In this document: one piece after another, positions 22,007-30,955 of the stretch
Position numbering within the stretch: the first letter of the stretch is position 1
Layout: the number at the start of each line of letters is the position of its first letter
Origin: Chthoniobacterales bacterium
Lineage (GTDB): Bacteria; Verrucomicrobiota; Verrucomicrobiia; Chthoniobacterales; UBA10450
Direction of reading: 5' to 3'
NCBI GenBank assembly: GCA_003244145.1
Contig: QHBM01000114.1
Coordinates: 1 to 36,715, forward strand
DNA: 36,715 bases
The notes under the pieces: model-generated
The model's database searches: none
What the model was told of the DNA's origin: nothing
Seen by the model: the letters and a program-made list of their open reading frames with translations, nothing else
Position numbers and translations under genes: made by a program

Positions 22007-23089
22007 GTGGATTCTGATCTCTTGCTCAACATTGATGACTACGCACGAGCGGCGCGCGCCAGGACGGCGAAAGACACTTTCGATTACTTTGAAGGTGGCG
22101 CATTGGACGAGATAACGCTGCGCGAGAACACGGACGGTTGGTCGCGGCTAAAACTTTACTACCGCGTGCTCGCGAGCGTGGGCACGCGCGACATGAGGAC
22201 GACGGTGCTCGGGCAACAGGTCTCAATGCCGATCGTCGTCGCGCCGACGGCGTTTCATAAACTGGCTTGCGAAGCGGGAGAGATCGCGACGGCACATGCG
22301 GCGAAGGCGGCTGGGACTTTGTTTATCCTTAGCTCGCTTTCGAATACCGCGATGGAGTCGGTCTTCGCACAGGCGGGGAGTCCACGCTGGTTCCAGCTCT
22401 ATATCTACAAGGACCGCGGGATCACGCTTGAGCTAGTGCGACGGGCCGAGGCCGCCGGAGCGGAGGCGATCGTGCTGACTGTCGATGCGCCGGGACTGGG
22501 TACACGCGAGCGCGATTCGCGCAATAGCTTTCGATTGCCGGACGGACTTACGGTGGAGAATCTGGCGCCGCTGGGGAAGGGGAACATGCCGGACGTGGAA
22601 GGTTCGGGACTGGCCGCTTATGTGAAAGCGAATTTGAAGTCCGATCTCGGGTTCGACGATCTCGATTGGTTATGCCGATCTACTCGATTGCCGGTGGTAG
22701 TGAAGGGCGTGTGCCGCGGCGACGATGCGCGCAAGGCGGCTGAGCATGGAGCGAAGGCGGTGGTGGTTTCCAATCACGGCGGGCGACAGCTCGACACGGC
22801 GCCCGCGACCTCCGAAGTGCTAGCTCATGTGGTCGATGCGGCCGGCGATCGTTGCGAGATCCATGTCGATGGCGGGATTCGGCGCGGCAGCGATGTGCTG
22901 AAGGCGATTGCGCTTGGAGCGCGCGCGGTGTTGGTGGGCCGGCCAGTTCTGTGGGGATTATGCGTCGATGGCGAACAAGGCGTGATGAATGTGTTGGAGA
23001 TTCTGCGCCGCGAACTAGATGAGGCTATGTTGTTGTGCGGCTGCACGAGGCTCGAGGACATCGGGAAATGGGTCCTCGATCCGAAGTAG
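22007..23089 (+). CDS. FMN-dependent alpha-hydroxy-acid oxidase/dehydrogenase
   Basis: A 360-residue member of the L-lactate/glycolate oxidase family. DTFDYFEGGALDEITLREN opens the TIM barrel; VAPTAFHKLACEAGEIATA, WFQLYIYKDRG, VLTVDAPGLGTRERDSRN and VVKGVCRGDDARKAAEHGAK follow; VSNHGGRQLDTAPA contains the catalytic His257, and VDGGIRRGSDVLKAIALGA then VLVGRP bind the FMN phosphate. It oxidises a 2-hydroxy acid to the 2-oxo acid, with oxygen or a quinone as acceptor. No membrane anchor is seen, which favours an oxidase. The GTG start lies 3 nt after the RelE-like frame's end, so expression may depend on that operon. Confidence 0.92.
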   Translation: MDSDLLLNIDDYARAARARTAKDTFDYFEGGALDEITLRENTDGWSRLKLYYRVLASVGTRDMRTTVLGQQVSMPIVVAPTAFHKLACEAGEIATAHAAKAAGTLFILSSLSNTAMESVFAQAGSPRWFQLYIYKDRGITLELVRRAEAAGAEAIVLTVDAPGLGTRERDSRNSFRLPDGLTVENLAPLGKGNMPDVEGSGLAAYVKANLKSDLGFDDLDWLCRSTRLPVVVKGVCRGDDARKAAEHGAKAVVVSNHGGRQLDTAPATSEVLAHVVDAAGDRCEIHVDGGIRRGSDVLKAIALGARAVLVGRPVLWGLCVDGEQGVMNVLEILRRELDEAMLLCGCTRLEDIGKWVLDPK

Positions 23090-23124
23090 GAATTAGAAAG
23101 TAGGAAGTAGGAGTGCTGCCAAGC

Positions 23125-23180
23125 AAAGTTCTTGATCGCAGAATGCGATCACCAGCACGCTACAAGCGTGCGCTCCCCAG
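23125..23180 (-). repeat. Double-hairpin repeat element, copy B
   Basis: On the minus strand: GGGGAGC (23178-23172), stem 1 GCACGCT (23171-23165) with AGCGTGC (23161-23155), loop TGT, TGG, stem 2 TGATCGCA (23151-23144) with TGCGATCA (23140-23133), loop TTC, one base, GAACTTT (23131-23125). Layout and spacing equal copy A at 5891-5946. It follows the oxidase and precedes the convergent AMP nucleosidase, next to AGTAGGAAG units at 23090-23111. Confidence 0.65.
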
Positions 23181-23194
23181 ACGGCTGCACGAAC

Positions 23195-23965
23195 TCAGAA
23201 CCGCAAGTGTTTCACGGTCAGGCCGTGGTTGATTAGCTCGCTGAGCGAATCGATGCCGATCCGCAAATGGCGATCCATGAATTTCGAATTGACGATGTCG
23301 TCGCTGATGGCGGTCTTCACGCCTTCCGGGACCATCGGTTGATCTGAGACGAGCAACAGCGCGCCGGTCGGAATTTCGTTATGAAATCCGGTGATGAAGA
23401 TCGTGGCGGTTTCCATGTCGATCCCCATACAGCGGATGCGCGCGAGATATTTTTTGAAGGTCTCGTCGTGCTCCCAGACACGCCGGTTTGTCGTGTAAAC
23501 CGTGCCAGTCCAATAATCGAGTTTATGATTGCGAATGGTGGTAGAGATCGCCTTTTGCAATGAGAAGGCGGGGAGCGCGGGGACTTCGGCCGGGAAATAA
23601 TCAGTGGAAGTGCCTTCTCCGCGGATCGCCGCGATGGGAAGGATGAGGTCGCCCAGTTTGTTTTTGCGTTTCAAGCCGCCGCATTTGCCAAGGAAGAGGA
23701 CGGCCTTTGGACGAACCGCGCTGAGCAGGTCCATCACCGTGGCCGCGCTGGCGCTGCCCATTCCAAAATTCAGGATGGTGATTCCATTCGCGGTCGCGTT
23801 CGGCATGGGGCGATCGAAGCCTCGCGCTTCGACGCCGTGCCATTGGGCGAAAAGATTTACATACTGAGTGAAGTTGACCAGGAGGACGTACTTCGAAAAA
23901 TCTTTGATCGGCGTGCCAGTGTAGCGCGGGAGCCAGTTGGCTACGATGTCAGATTTGGTTTTCAT
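23195..23965 (-). CDS. amn: AMP nucleosidase, short form
   Basis: A 256-residue nucleoside phosphorylase-fold enzyme. ILNFGMGSASAATVMDLL, AVLFLGKCGGLKRKNKLGDL, LPIAAIRGEGTSTDYFPAEV, WTGTVYTTNRRVWEHDETF, GIDMETATIFITGF and LLVSDQPMVPEGVKT match AMP nucleosidases that cleave AMP to adenine and ribose 5-phosphate. The short form lacks the N-terminal domain of the E. coli enzyme, as in Bacteroidetes and Chlamydiae. It plays a part in purine salvage and adenylate balance. It has a single gene unit; the terminus KHLRF is typical. Confidence 0.93.
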   Translation of the reverse strand: MKTKSDIVANWLPRYTGTPIKDFSKYVLLVNFTQYVNLFAQWHGVEARGFDRPMPNATANGITILNFGMGSASAATVMDLLSAVRPKAVLFLGKCGGLKRKNKLGDLILPIAAIRGEGTSTDYFPAEVPALPAFSLQKAISTTIRNHKLDYWTGTVYTTNRRVWEHDETFKKYLARIRCMGIDMETATIFITGFHNEIPTGALLLVSDQPMVPEGVKTAISDDIVNSKFMDRHLRIGIDSLSELINHGLTVKHLRF

Positions 23966-24058
23966 CGGGATGGGCTCAGGTGATCGATTTAAAGAGGACC
24001 CTAGTAAAGTCGGCTCTTGCCTTCATGTCGATCATTGTAGCGGCAAGGGCTTTGGATG

Positions 24059-24180
24059 CAGCGCCGCTCGCGGCTGAAGGGTAATACGGTTATCTAAAGT
24101 CAGGGCCTTCTGCCGCTGAGACAGCGGCAGCTACATTGTAACTGCCGCAGCTGCTACAAAGCAGCAGAGCGGCAGCGCGA
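24059..24180. repeat. Cluster of small hairpins (GCCGC type)
   Basis: Within the 242-nt gap between amn and the kinase are GCCGC-TC-GCGGC, a perfect 9-bp hairpin CTGCCGCTG (24110-24118) with CAGCGGCAG (24122-24130), and GCTGCT/AGCAGC (24150-24155, 24160-24165) enclosed by CTGCCG (24142-24147) and CGGCAG (24170-24175). There is no T-run, so it is a repeat rather than a clear terminator, though it lies after the kinase stop. Confidence 0.6.
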
Positions 24181-24207
24181 TGATGCGGGGGGAGATCGGG
24201 AGCCTGC

Positions 24208-26352
24208 CTAACGAGACGAGTCCATGGGGGCGTCGCTGTCGAGGATTTCGCGGACTTTCCGGCCGAGGCTTTGCTGAGTGAATGGCTTTTGCAACACCAC
24301 CAGGCCCGGAGCGACGACTCCCTGAGCGCTGATGTCGTTGTCTGAATAACCGGAGACGTAAAGAATTTTCATGGCGGGTTGGAGCGGGGCCAGAGTCTGC
24401 GCGAGAGCCGGGCCGTGCATGTCGGGCATGACGATGTCGGTGACGAGGAGGTGAATGGGTTTCGTCCATTCGCGGGCCAATCGCAAGGCCGCGGCACCCG
24501 ATTCCGCCTGGAGAACATCGTAACCGGCCTCGCTGAGGACGGTCCAAATGAGTTGGCGCACAAGCTCCTCGTCTTCGACCACAAGGATCGTTTCCGATCC
24601 ATGGGTCCTGGTATCGGTCGGCGGCAACTCCGCGGCGTCCAGTTCATCCGAGGTACTCGGAAGGAAGATCGAGAAAGTGCATCCTTCGCCGGGCTTGGAT
24701 TCGACCGTGATGCCTCCACCGCTTTGTTTGACGATACCGTAGACGGTGGACAAGCCGAGGCCCGTTCCCTTACCCGGTCCTTTGGTGGTAAAGAACGGCT
24801 CGAAGATGCGCGACCGAGTTTCTTCGTCCATGCCCGAACCGGTGTCGGAGACGACGAGGACCACATAACGCCCGGGAGTTACCTCGATTCCGCGCCGAGC
24901 GATTTGTGCGCGGGTGAGGTCGGTTTCCTGCGTCGCGATGCGAAGAGTGCCGCCGCCCGGCATGGCATCGCGTGCGTTGACGCCCAGGTTCAGCAAGACC
25001 TGTTCGAGTTGACTGGGATCCGCTCGCACCCGCGCACCCGCGGCGACCGGCTCGATCGTAATGCGAATACTTTCGCCGATGACGCGCTGCAGAAGTTTTT
25101 CCATGTCGCGCACCAGGCCATTCAAATCGAACACGCGCGGATCGAGGAGTTGTTTGCGACTGAAGGCGAGTAACTGCCGGGTGAGCGCCGCGGCTTGTTC
25201 GCCGGCCTTGCGAATGAGTTGAGCATGTTCCTGCGTCGCCCCCTTGCCGCGTGTTTCGATTAATTCCGAATAGCCGATGATGGCGGTGAGGAGATTGTTG
25301 AAATCGTGTGCGATTCCGCCGGCCAGCCTTCCGACGGCCTCGAGTTTTTGGGAATGACGGAGCTGCTCTTCGGCTTGATGGAGCGTGTGTTCGGTCTCGC
25401 GAAATTTCAGGATGAGGCGCGCGAGCCGGCCAAATTCATTAGGCTCGGCCGCCAGGGGCGCAAGGCCCTGCGGGTTCTCCTTTTCCAGATTGCTCGAAAT
25501 AAGGTGGAGCGGCCGCCGCACCCAGCGGATCAGGGAAACGGAAAGAATAAGAAGCAAACCGGCGGCGAAGAAGATCAGCCAGACAAAGAGATTGCGTCCG
25601 GTGCGGTTGAGCTCGCGGATGATCGGGGAATCGGACTCCACCTGAATCTCCGCCACCGGCCGGCCGTCCCATCCCGAGACGGTGCGCGCAAAAGTAATCA
25701 GGCCTTGTTCTTCCGCGCTTTCCCGACCCGCAACGGCCTTATCTGCCGACACGACCCGGATGGAATAACCGGTGAAAGCAGACATCCGGCGAATGTTTTC
25801 ATCGATCCAAAAACGGCCGGCGATGAAGTAACCCTGGGGAGCGGTTTCGCGAAAGCGATCGCGCGAGGGATGAATGGTGGCGCCGCGTAATTCCATCCAG
25901 CCCTCCGGGGTGGCAACGAAAAAATGCGCCACCTCTTGTGAGGCAAAGAGCCGTTGCAACGCCTCGCGCGGAATCGGCGCGTCGCGGAGGCTCTCGGCGT
26001 ATCGATTATTTTTGGAATGGAACAGCGACAGGTCCGGCTTGTAAATCCAGACGGCGTTGAAGTCTCTGTTCGCGAGGGTCTCGAGCGAAATGGCCGTCTC
26101 CGCCCAGCCGTGGTCGTTCGATTTGATCGCACGCACGAGATCGTCCCAATTCGTCGAATCATCGACGATGGCGCTGAGCCGGTCGCCGCGCTCGGCGAGA
26201 AACTCGTCGAAGATGCGGCTGCGCTCCGTGGCGCGCTGATCGGCCATGGTCTTGAATCGGCGTTCGGCCACGAGCCGCACCCAGACGAGCGCGCTGATGA
26301 AAATCAGGACGACGGCAAGGAGAAGGAGCAGGATCTTGGTCTGAACCTTCAT
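24208..26352 (-). CDS. Hybrid sensor histidine kinase with CHASE4-like sensor and receiver
   Basis: A 714-residue membrane-bound hybrid kinase. TM1 ([19 protein letters not shown]) and a second helix near residue 265 bracket a periplasmic CHASE4-type sensor ([16 protein letters not shown]). Then come a HAMP-like linker, HisKA with [20 protein letters not shown] (phospho-His near 349), HATPase_c with [22 protein letters not shown] and [13 protein letters not shown], and a receiver starting [14 protein letters not shown] with its phospho-Asp in VTDIVMPDM (about 639) and LQKPF. It senses an unknown extracytoplasmic signal. No output domain is attached; the single-domain response regulator at 29349 is a possible but unproven partner. 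It lies 47 nt after the PG-binding gene on the same strand. Confidence 0.93.
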   Translation of the reverse strand: MKVQTKILLLLLAVVLIFISALVWVRLVAERRFKTMADQRATERSRIFDEFLAERGDRLSAIVDDSTNWDDLVRAIKSNDHGWAETAISLETLANRDFNAVWIYKPDLSLFHSKNNRYAESLRDAPIPREALQRLFASQEVAHFFVATPEGWMELRGATIHPSRDRFRETAPQGYFIAGRFWIDENIRRMSAFTGYSIRVVSADKAVAGRESAEEQGLITFARTVSGWDGRPVAEIQVESDSPIIRELNRTGRNLFVWLIFFAAGLLLILSVSLIRWVRRPLHLISSNLEKENPQGLAPLAAEPNEFGRLARLILKFRETEHTLHQAEEQLRHSQKLEAVGRLAGGIAHDFNNLLTAIIGYSELIETRGKGATQEHAQLIRKAGEQAAALTRQLLAFSRKQLLDPRVFDLNGLVRDMEKLLQRVIGESIRITIEPVAAGARVRADPSQLEQVLLNLGVNARDAMPGGGTLRIATQETDLTRAQIARRGIEVTPGRYVVLVVSDTGSGMDEETRSRIFEPFFTTKGPGKGTGLGLSTVYGIVKQSGGGITVESKPGEGCTFSIFLPSTSDELDAAELPPTDTRTHGSETILVVEDEELVRQLIWTVLSEAGYDVLQAESGAAALRLAREWTKPIHLLVTDIVMPDMHGPALAQTLAPLQPAMKILYVSGYSDNDISAQGVVAPGLVVLQKPFTQQSLGRKVREILDSDAPMDSSR

Positions 26353-26399
26353 AAGCTAGCCGGGGTAAATAGACCGTTGTCCGCGGCCGTCGGGGAAGA

Positions 26400-27287
26400 C
26401 TAACGCCGAACTCGTTTTTCCTGGATCGAAGTGATTCTTGGGTCGGCCGTGGCCGCACTGATCGTAAAACGATTCTCGGTTTCCCCGGAGACGGTTTGGC
26501 GCCCGTCCTTAAGAGTAAAAGGAATGCGGAAGACCATCTCGATTTCTCCACGTTTATTGATTTTGCTGTAGGAAATCGCCTGCGGTGTCCTGTAGCGCCG
26601 AGTCGGCCAGCGGGCGTGATAGCGGCGCAAGGTCTGCTCGATGATGCGCCGGTCGATCGGGCCGTTGTGATAATAATCCACCTTGTCCGCGTAGAACTTC
26701 AGCTCCCGTTTAATGTCGTTGGAGCTCATCGCAACAAGATATTCCCCCACGAATGACGTCAGAACCTGCGGAGTGATCAGGGGACTGTTCGCGTTGGTGG
26801 CCAGCGAGGCGTCCGGCGCGGGAAGTTGCGATGGGCGCGAGCGGGATGGAGCCAGATCGCCGCGCCCGCGCGCAACTTTGTTCGGAACGACCGCGACAGG
26901 GGCGATCCCCGTTTCATCGCTCAACTGTTTCGCGACCGCGACCGGATCGATTTTTTCATCACTCTTCAGGACTGGTTCGGCGGGCCAGTTTAATTCTTTT
27001 GGCGGCGGTTCGTTAGCCGAACGGGGCACCAGACCGAGCGAGCGCAAGGTATCGCGATCAGGCTTGCCCGTGGCGGAAAAGCCTTTGCGGTGTTGGTACC
27101 GTTTCGTCGCTTCCGCCAGCTCGGCCGATTCGCGCCCGTCCACGTTTCCAAAATAAAGGCTGCGCCGGCGGAGTTCCTCCTGGACGGAACGAACATCATC
27201 CTGTGCGCACACGAGAGGCGCGGAGAGAAGGAGGGCGAGAAGCGTGCCCAGAGGGAGAACTGAGGATTGAGAAAGTCTTATTTTCAT
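26400..27287 (-). CDS. Exported peptidoglycan-binding-domain protein with NTF2-like C-terminus
   Basis: A 295-residue secreted protein. After a signal peptide ending VCAQDD, VQEELRRRSLYFGNVDGRES and AELAEATKRYQHRKGFSATG, then DRDTLRSLGL form a PG_binding_1 domain (about residues 35-85). A disordered Pro/Ser-rich linker follows. The C-terminal ~120 residues (LTSFVGEYLVAMSSNDIKRE, LKFYADKVDYYHNGPIDRRI, MVFRIPFTLKDGRQTV) fit a SnoaL/NTF2-like alpha-beta cone, without a clear active site. It probably attaches to peptidoglycan in the periplasm. Start: ATG 27287, not the upstream one at 27308. May share a transcript with the histidine kinase 47 nt downstream. Confidence 0.85.
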   Translation of the reverse strand: MKIRLSQSSVLPLGTLLALLLSAPLVCAQDDVRSVQEELRRRSLYFGNVDGRESAELAEATKRYQHRKGFSATGKPDRDTLRSLGLVPRSANEPPPKELNWPAEPVLKSDEKIDPVAVAKQLSDETGIAPVAVVPNKVARGRGDLAPSRSRPSQLPAPDASLATNANSPLITPQVLTSFVGEYLVAMSSNDIKRELKFYADKVDYYHNGPIDRRIIEQTLRRYHARWPTRRYRTPQAISYSKINKRGEIEMVFRIPFTLKDGRQTVSGETENRFTISAATADPRITSIQEKRVRR

Positions 27288-27308
27288 GTGGCTGCGGGAG
27301 GGAACCAT

Positions 27309-27447
27309 AGTCCCTTATCCCCACTAGCATAGCATTTTGGAGACCGTCCTCGACCGCATCGCCGTTAGTCCACGCACAGCTCTCAACCTCAGCTAAATAT
27401 TAACCGCCGAAGGCGACGTCGCCCTCCGCTCCTGGGCTAGTTACTCT
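27309..27447. other. Short intergenic gap with palindrome
   Basis: A 139-nt space with the perfect palindrome GGCGACGTCGCC (27412-27423). No gene seen. Confidence 0.4.
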
Positions 27448-27846
27448 TTAGCGCCACTGATACCATTCGTTCGCGCGAGCGTGCAGCTCCTGCTCAATGT
27501 GATGGAGTTGGCCGTGCAGGTTCTCTATCTCGGCTAACACCCGCCCGCGGTTATAATATTGGTCTCCGCGACGAAGCTGGTCCTTTAACCGCTCGGCGTC
27601 CGCGCGCATCCGTCGATACTCCCCCCAGACATGCCGGTCGGCGCGATACGTGCGCATCAGGCGATCCACATGGATTAACATTCGCTTGAGATGATCCATC
27701 TCGTATTCCAATCGGCCGCCGCGCTCGGACCGATCCTCTCGCTCGTAGCGTTGATTTTCCTCGTTTGGATCGTGAGCGAATGCGAGCTGTCCAAAACCTA
27801 GGAGCGCTAGGCCGGTGACTGTGATGGTAAGAATGTTTTTGTTCAT
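27448..27846 (-). CDS. Small exported helical protein of unknown function
   Basis: A 132-residue protein. The signal NKNILTITVTGLALLGFGQL AFAHDP is cut near residue 24; the mature part is charged, Arg/His-rich and predicted helical (MDHLKRMLIHVDRLMRTYRA, ENLHGQLHHIEQELHARANE), suggesting a coiled coil in the periplasm. Start: ATG 27846 rather than an earlier in-frame one at 27876 that lacks signal character. No family is recognised. Divergent to the small lipoprotein at 27941. Confidence 0.72.
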   Translation of the reverse strand: MNKNILTITVTGLALLGFGQLAFAHDPNEENQRYEREDRSERGGRLEYEMDHLKRMLIHVDRLMRTYRADRHVWGEYRRMRADAERLKDQLRRGDQYYNRGRVLAEIENLHGQLHHIEQELHARANEWYQWR

Positions 27847-27940
27847 GATGTTTCCTGGTTCAAAAAATAGACGCATCTGTGGTTGCCGTCATTCAAAATT
27901 GATTGGCGCGTTCGTTGCGCTTTTTGATAGAACGGTGGTC

Positions 27941-28114
27941 ATGAAGAAATCTATCAGCTTGGTTGCCTGTGCAGGTCTGTTAACGCTCGTCGGCTGCACA
28001 ACTCAGCGCACGACGACGACCACGACAGAAACGAAGCAAACAACGCGACCGAGTGCCTCAGTGCAGTCGATGGAAAAAACCCCAGGCGTTATATCGCGAC
28101 CTGCCCCTCGTTAA
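27941..28114 (+). CDS. Thr-rich small lipoprotein
   Basis: A 57-residue frame with a clean lipobox: MKKSISLVACAGLLTLVGC, then TTQRTTTTTTETKQTT, a flexible tail, and ends SRPAPR. Similar short lipoproteins with a T-rich stretch are common in Verrucomicrobia. Function unknown. The long reading from 27815 is a shadow of the divergent gene; the signal shows ATG 27941 is the start. Confidence 0.75.
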   Translation: MKKSISLVACAGLLTLVGCTTQRTTTTTTETKQTTRPSASVQSMEKTPGVISRPAPR

Positions 28115-28176
28115 TAACGCATCGACCAATCAAACTTTTGGGCGACCGCGTGCCACTCGCCAGAATCAGCGCGGGC

Positions 28177-29100
28177 CTAAGCGATCGGAGTCTGCGCGGA
28201 GCGCTGCCGTGGGATTCCGAGGCTATCGAAGATGGTCCGCGTCGCGTCGGAGCGATTGAGCGTGTAGAAATGGATGCCGGCAACGTGGTTGTCGAGCAGA
28301 TCGTGACATTGCTCGAGGGCGAAGTGGACTCCGACGCGTGTGACCATTTCAGGTTCCTCTTCGCAGCGATGAAGCGCGCGCAGCAGCTTGGCCGGAAACC
28401 GGGCGCCACCGGCCAGATCGGCGATGCGTTTGCAACCGCTCATCGAAGTGATCGGCATGATCCCGGCGATGATCGGAATGCGAATGCCGGCGAGATCGCA
28501 GCGTTCCCGGAAATCGTAGAAGTCGCGGTTATCGAAGAAGAGCTGCGTGACGATGTAGTCCGCCCCCGCATCGACTTTCGCTTTCAGGTGATCCATTTCC
28601 ACCAGGCGATTCGGTGTCGTGGGATGGCCTTCTGGAAAACCGGCCACGCCGATGCCGAATCCGCGAGGATCGGGATGCGCACCGCTCTCGTTGAAACGAC
28701 GGATGAACTTCACCAAGTCGGTCGCGTGCTGGAACGCATCACCTGATTTGTCGTAAGCGCGTTCGCGCGGGGGATCGCCGCCGAGCGCAAGAATATTTCC
28801 GATGCACGACTTCGCGTAACGCTGCAGAATCGATTCAATCTCCGCCTCGCTGTGGCAGACGCACGTCAGGTGCGGGATCGGATCCAGCTTCGTCGTGTTC
28901 TGTATCCGCTCGACGAGATCATGCGTCAGGTCGCGCGTCGAGCCGCCCGCGCCGTAAGTCACGCTGACGAAATGCGGCATGTATTCTTCCAGCTCGCGAA
29001 TCGTCTGGTAGAGGCTCTCCGCTGCTGCCGCAGTCTTGGGCGGAAAAAACTCAAACGAAAACGTGGGCGACCCGGCCTGGATGATGTCGCTGATATGCAT
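28177..29100 (-). CDS. metF: Methylenetetrahydrofolate reductase
   Basis: A 307-residue MetF. Landmarks: FSFEFFPPKTAAAAESLYQT at the N-terminus, FVSVTYGAGGSTRD (FAD site), HLTCVCHSEAEIESILQRYA, ILALGGDPPRE, GIGVAGFPEGHP, DAGADYIVTQLFFDN, IPIIAGIMPITS, and C-terminal GIHFYTLNRSD. It reduces 5,10-methylene-THF to 5-methyl-THF with NADH via FAD, feeding methionine synthesis. Length fits bacterial MetF. No S-box or SAH riboswitch-like structure is seen upstream on the minus strand (29101-29200). Confidence 0.97.
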   Translation of the reverse strand: MHISDIIQAGSPTFSFEFFPPKTAAAAESLYQTIRELEEYMPHFVSVTYGAGGSTRDLTHDLVERIQNTTKLDPIPHLTCVCHSEAEIESILQRYAKSCIGNILALGGDPPRERAYDKSGDAFQHATDLVKFIRRFNESGAHPDPRGFGIGVAGFPEGHPTTPNRLVEMDHLKAKVDAGADYIVTQLFFDNRDFYDFRERCDLAGIRIPIIAGIMPITSMSGCKRIADLAGGARFPAKLLRALHRCEEEPEMVTRVGVHFALEQCHDLLDNHVAGIHFYTLNRSDATRTIFDSLGIPRQRSAQTPIA

Positions 29101-29185
29101 GCTTCAGGGCGCAACCGGTTCGGGTCTCTTTCCATCAAAGCTCGACGAATTTTTCATCAATGTTGAAAGTGACCGGTAACCAGTG

Positions 29186-29341
29186 ATGAGGGAGAAGGCA
29201 AGCGTTCCGACCGAGCCGGGGGGGCGACACGGCCCGAATGTGAAGCTACGGCCTGGGGCAGAGGCGCGCATACTGGAAAGCAAAACTCTCTCGACCGCGA
29301 AGCGCGTGGCCGATCTGCAGAAACGGTTGGAGACGCGCTGA
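29186..29341 (+). CDS. Possible small protein (51 residues)
   Basis: A frame reading MREKASVPTEPGGRHGPNVK, RPGAEARILESKTLSTAKRV and ADLQKRLETR. The C-terminal half is a plausible amphipathic helix and it fills the gap between the divergent-ended metF start and the response regulator end. No good ribosome site is seen before ATG 29186. Codon use is plausible, but with one copy I cannot tell it from chance. Confidence 0.35.
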   Translation: MREKASVPTEPGGRHGPNVKLRPGAEARILESKTLSTAKRVADLQKRLETR

Positions 29342-29348
29342 AATCCCG

Positions 29349-29732
29349 TCAGGTCAAGGGCGCTGCGCTGGCGTGGAAGCCGAGGTGTCCCGCCGCAAGA
29401 TCGAGCGCGGCTGCGAGATGGTCGAGATCGACTGGTTTGGAAAGGATGGCGATCGCGCCCGATTCGGTCACTTCGTTCTCGGGCGACCAGGTCGAAACCA
29501 AAATGACCCGCGCGGCTGGATCCTTGGCGACAATATTGCGGCAAGCAGTGGCGCCGTTGAGTTTCGCCATCCGGTAATCCATCAACACGACGTCCGGCTT
29601 GTGTTTGGCGTAGGCTTGGATGGCTTCGATGCCCGACCCAACCACTTCGACCACTTCATGTTCGCAATGCGCCACCAGCGCCGCGAGCGTTGTTCCCACA
29701 CTTCTTTGATCGTCGGCTATCAAAATGCGCAT
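29349..29732 (-). CDS. Single-domain response regulator (CheY-like)
   Basis: A 127-residue receiver domain: RILIADDQRSVGTTLAAL with the acidic pair Asp7-Asp8, phospho-acceptor Asp52 in VVLMDYRMAK, switch Thr81-like position in VILVSTWSPE and Lys99 in AILSKPVD. No output domain. It would relay phosphate from a kinase to another protein or serve as a sink; the hybrid kinase at 24208 is a candidate partner in this window. Confidence 0.9.
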   Translation of the reverse strand: MRILIADDQRSVGTTLAALVAHCEHEVVEVVGSGIEAIQAYAKHKPDVVLMDYRMAKLNGATACRNIVAKDPAARVILVSTWSPENEVTESGAIAILSKPVDLDHLAAALDLAAGHLGFHASAAPLT

Positions 29733-29840
29733 ACGGGTTTTGCAGAAGTTTTCATGCCAGAAACGGTTCTTCCTTTCGCCGGCTTATCAGGGTGAAAGAT
29801 GGAGTGGACGGATGCCTTTGGGGACGATAAGGAGAATATC

Positions 29841-30173
29841 ATGTGTCGAAACATCAGAACCCTGCACAACTTCGAACCGTCCGCGAAGGAAGACGAGATC
29901 AGAGCGTCGGCTCTTCAGTTCGTGCGAAAAGTGAGCGGCTTGAACAAACCGTCGAAGGCGAACGAAGCGGCCTTTCATCGCGCCATCGATCAGGTGGGGG
30001 CGACCGTTCGCGAATTACTTGATGCGCTGGTCGTAAATTCGCCGCCGCGAGATCGGGAAGTGGAAGGGGCCAAAGCGCGGGCGAGATCAGCGCATCGCTT
30101 CGCTCATTCCCATTCGCTTCCGCATTCGCATGACGGTGCGGCGATCGCACATTCGCCGGCAGCGAGCGGATAA
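29841..30173 (+). CDS. DUF2277 family protein with His-rich tail
   Basis: A 110-residue protein starting MCRNIRTLHNFEPSAKEDEI, then RASALQFVRKVSGLNKPSKA, NEAAFHRAIDQVGATVRELL, DALVVNSPPRDREVEGAKAR, matching DUF2277 from end to end; function unknown. The start is ATG 29841 with GGAG eight nt upstream; the reading from 29799 is an extension. The C-terminal 25 residues (HRFAHSHSLPHSHDGAAIAH) are His-rich and lie past the usual DUF2277 end, suggesting metal binding (inference). Confidence 0.9.
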   Translation: MCRNIRTLHNFEPSAKEDEIRASALQFVRKVSGLNKPSKANEAAFHRAIDQVGATVRELLDALVVNSPPRDREVEGAKARARSAHRFAHSHSLPHSHDGAAIAHSPAASG

Positions 30174-30185
30174 CGTTTCCGCGGA

Positions 30186-30875
30186 TCAGAGTAATCTAAC
30201 GGTCGTGACCGCGATGCGGCCGCCGAAGCAGACCTCGACGTCCGCGCCGGGTGTGCGATGGCGAAGATTGTAATCGCCCGCATAGAAAAGGCCGCTTTCT
30301 TCTTCGTGCCGGTAGTTGAGGGGCAGGGGACTCGGATCGAGCGGGCACCAGACAACTTCCGGATCGGCAGCGCCGGGAGGAAGCAGCGGCAGGTTTACAT
30401 TATAGAAGGAACCGGGCTCGATCGGTCGCGCCACCAGATCGCTCAGGATTGGGGTGACCCATCTCACCGCGCGCTTCCAATCGAACTCCAGTCCCGACTT
30501 TCGGTAATGCGACACCGCGATTCCGGGCCAGCCGTGCAGGACCGCTTCGCGCACTGCGGCCACCGTGCCGGAATAATGAACGTCGGCCCCGAGGTTCGCG
30601 CCGTGGTTTATGCCGCTAAGAATCCATTTCGCGTCGGGAACTACTCGGAGGAGTCCGAGGCGGGTGCAATCCGCCGGCGTGCCGTGGATCGCGTAGCGAT
30701 CGTCGCCCCGCGGTTCGATCCGCACGCCCTCATGCCACGTGACGGCGTGACTCACGCCGGATTGCGGACCAACGGGCGCGACCACGACCGGATCACCTAT
30801 CGTGCGCGCGGCGACGACTAGCGCCTCGAGCCCGGCTGCGTCAATTCCATCGTCGTTGGTGAGAAGAAGCTTCAT
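30186..30875 (-). CDS. surE: 5'/3'-nucleotidase SurE
   Basis: A 229-residue SurE. Start KLLLTNDDGIDAAGLEAL carries the metal-binding Asp8-Asp9; VVAPVGPQSGVSHAVTWHE, DCTRLGL and SGINHGANLGADVHYSGTVA then AAVREAVLHGWPGIAVS complete the family. It is a metal-dependent nucleotidase of stationary phase and stress. The start is ATG 30875, since the longer frame adds 16 residues before the conserved KLLLTNDDG. It follows the ABC permease on the same strand, with 80 nt between. Confidence 0.95.
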   Translation of the reverse strand: MKLLLTNDDGIDAAGLEALVVAARTIGDPVVVAPVGPQSGVSHAVTWHEGVRIEPRGDDRYAIHGTPADCTRLGLLRVVPDAKWILSGINHGANLGADVHYSGTVAAVREAVLHGWPGIAVSHYRKSGLEFDWKRAVRWVTPILSDLVARPIEPGSFYNVNLPLLPPGAADPEVVWCPLDPSPLPLNYRHEEESGLFYAGDYNLRHRTPGADVEVCFGGRIAVTTVRLL

Positions 30876-30955
30876 CGAACTATTTGAAGCAAGCTCTGTC
30901 GTCTCAAGCGCGCCGGTTCTCAACTAGCAACGCCTGAGTTGCTCCCGCGAGAACG

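Noticed and set aside
24379-25890. Plus-strand frames of 264 and 194 residues within the hybrid kinase gene
   Set aside because: The kinase motifs (H, N, G1, G2 boxes and receiver) lie on the minus strand through the whole stretch; the others are its antisense.
29101-29200. S-box, SAH or SAM-II riboswitch before metF
   Set aside because: I looked for paired helices and the conserved cores on the minus strand and saw none; only a loose TCATCA/TGATGA pair.
29104-29544. Minus-strand 146-residue frame between metF and the response regulator
   Set aside because: It overlaps the response regulator in a different frame and is Arg/Ser-rich without motifs.
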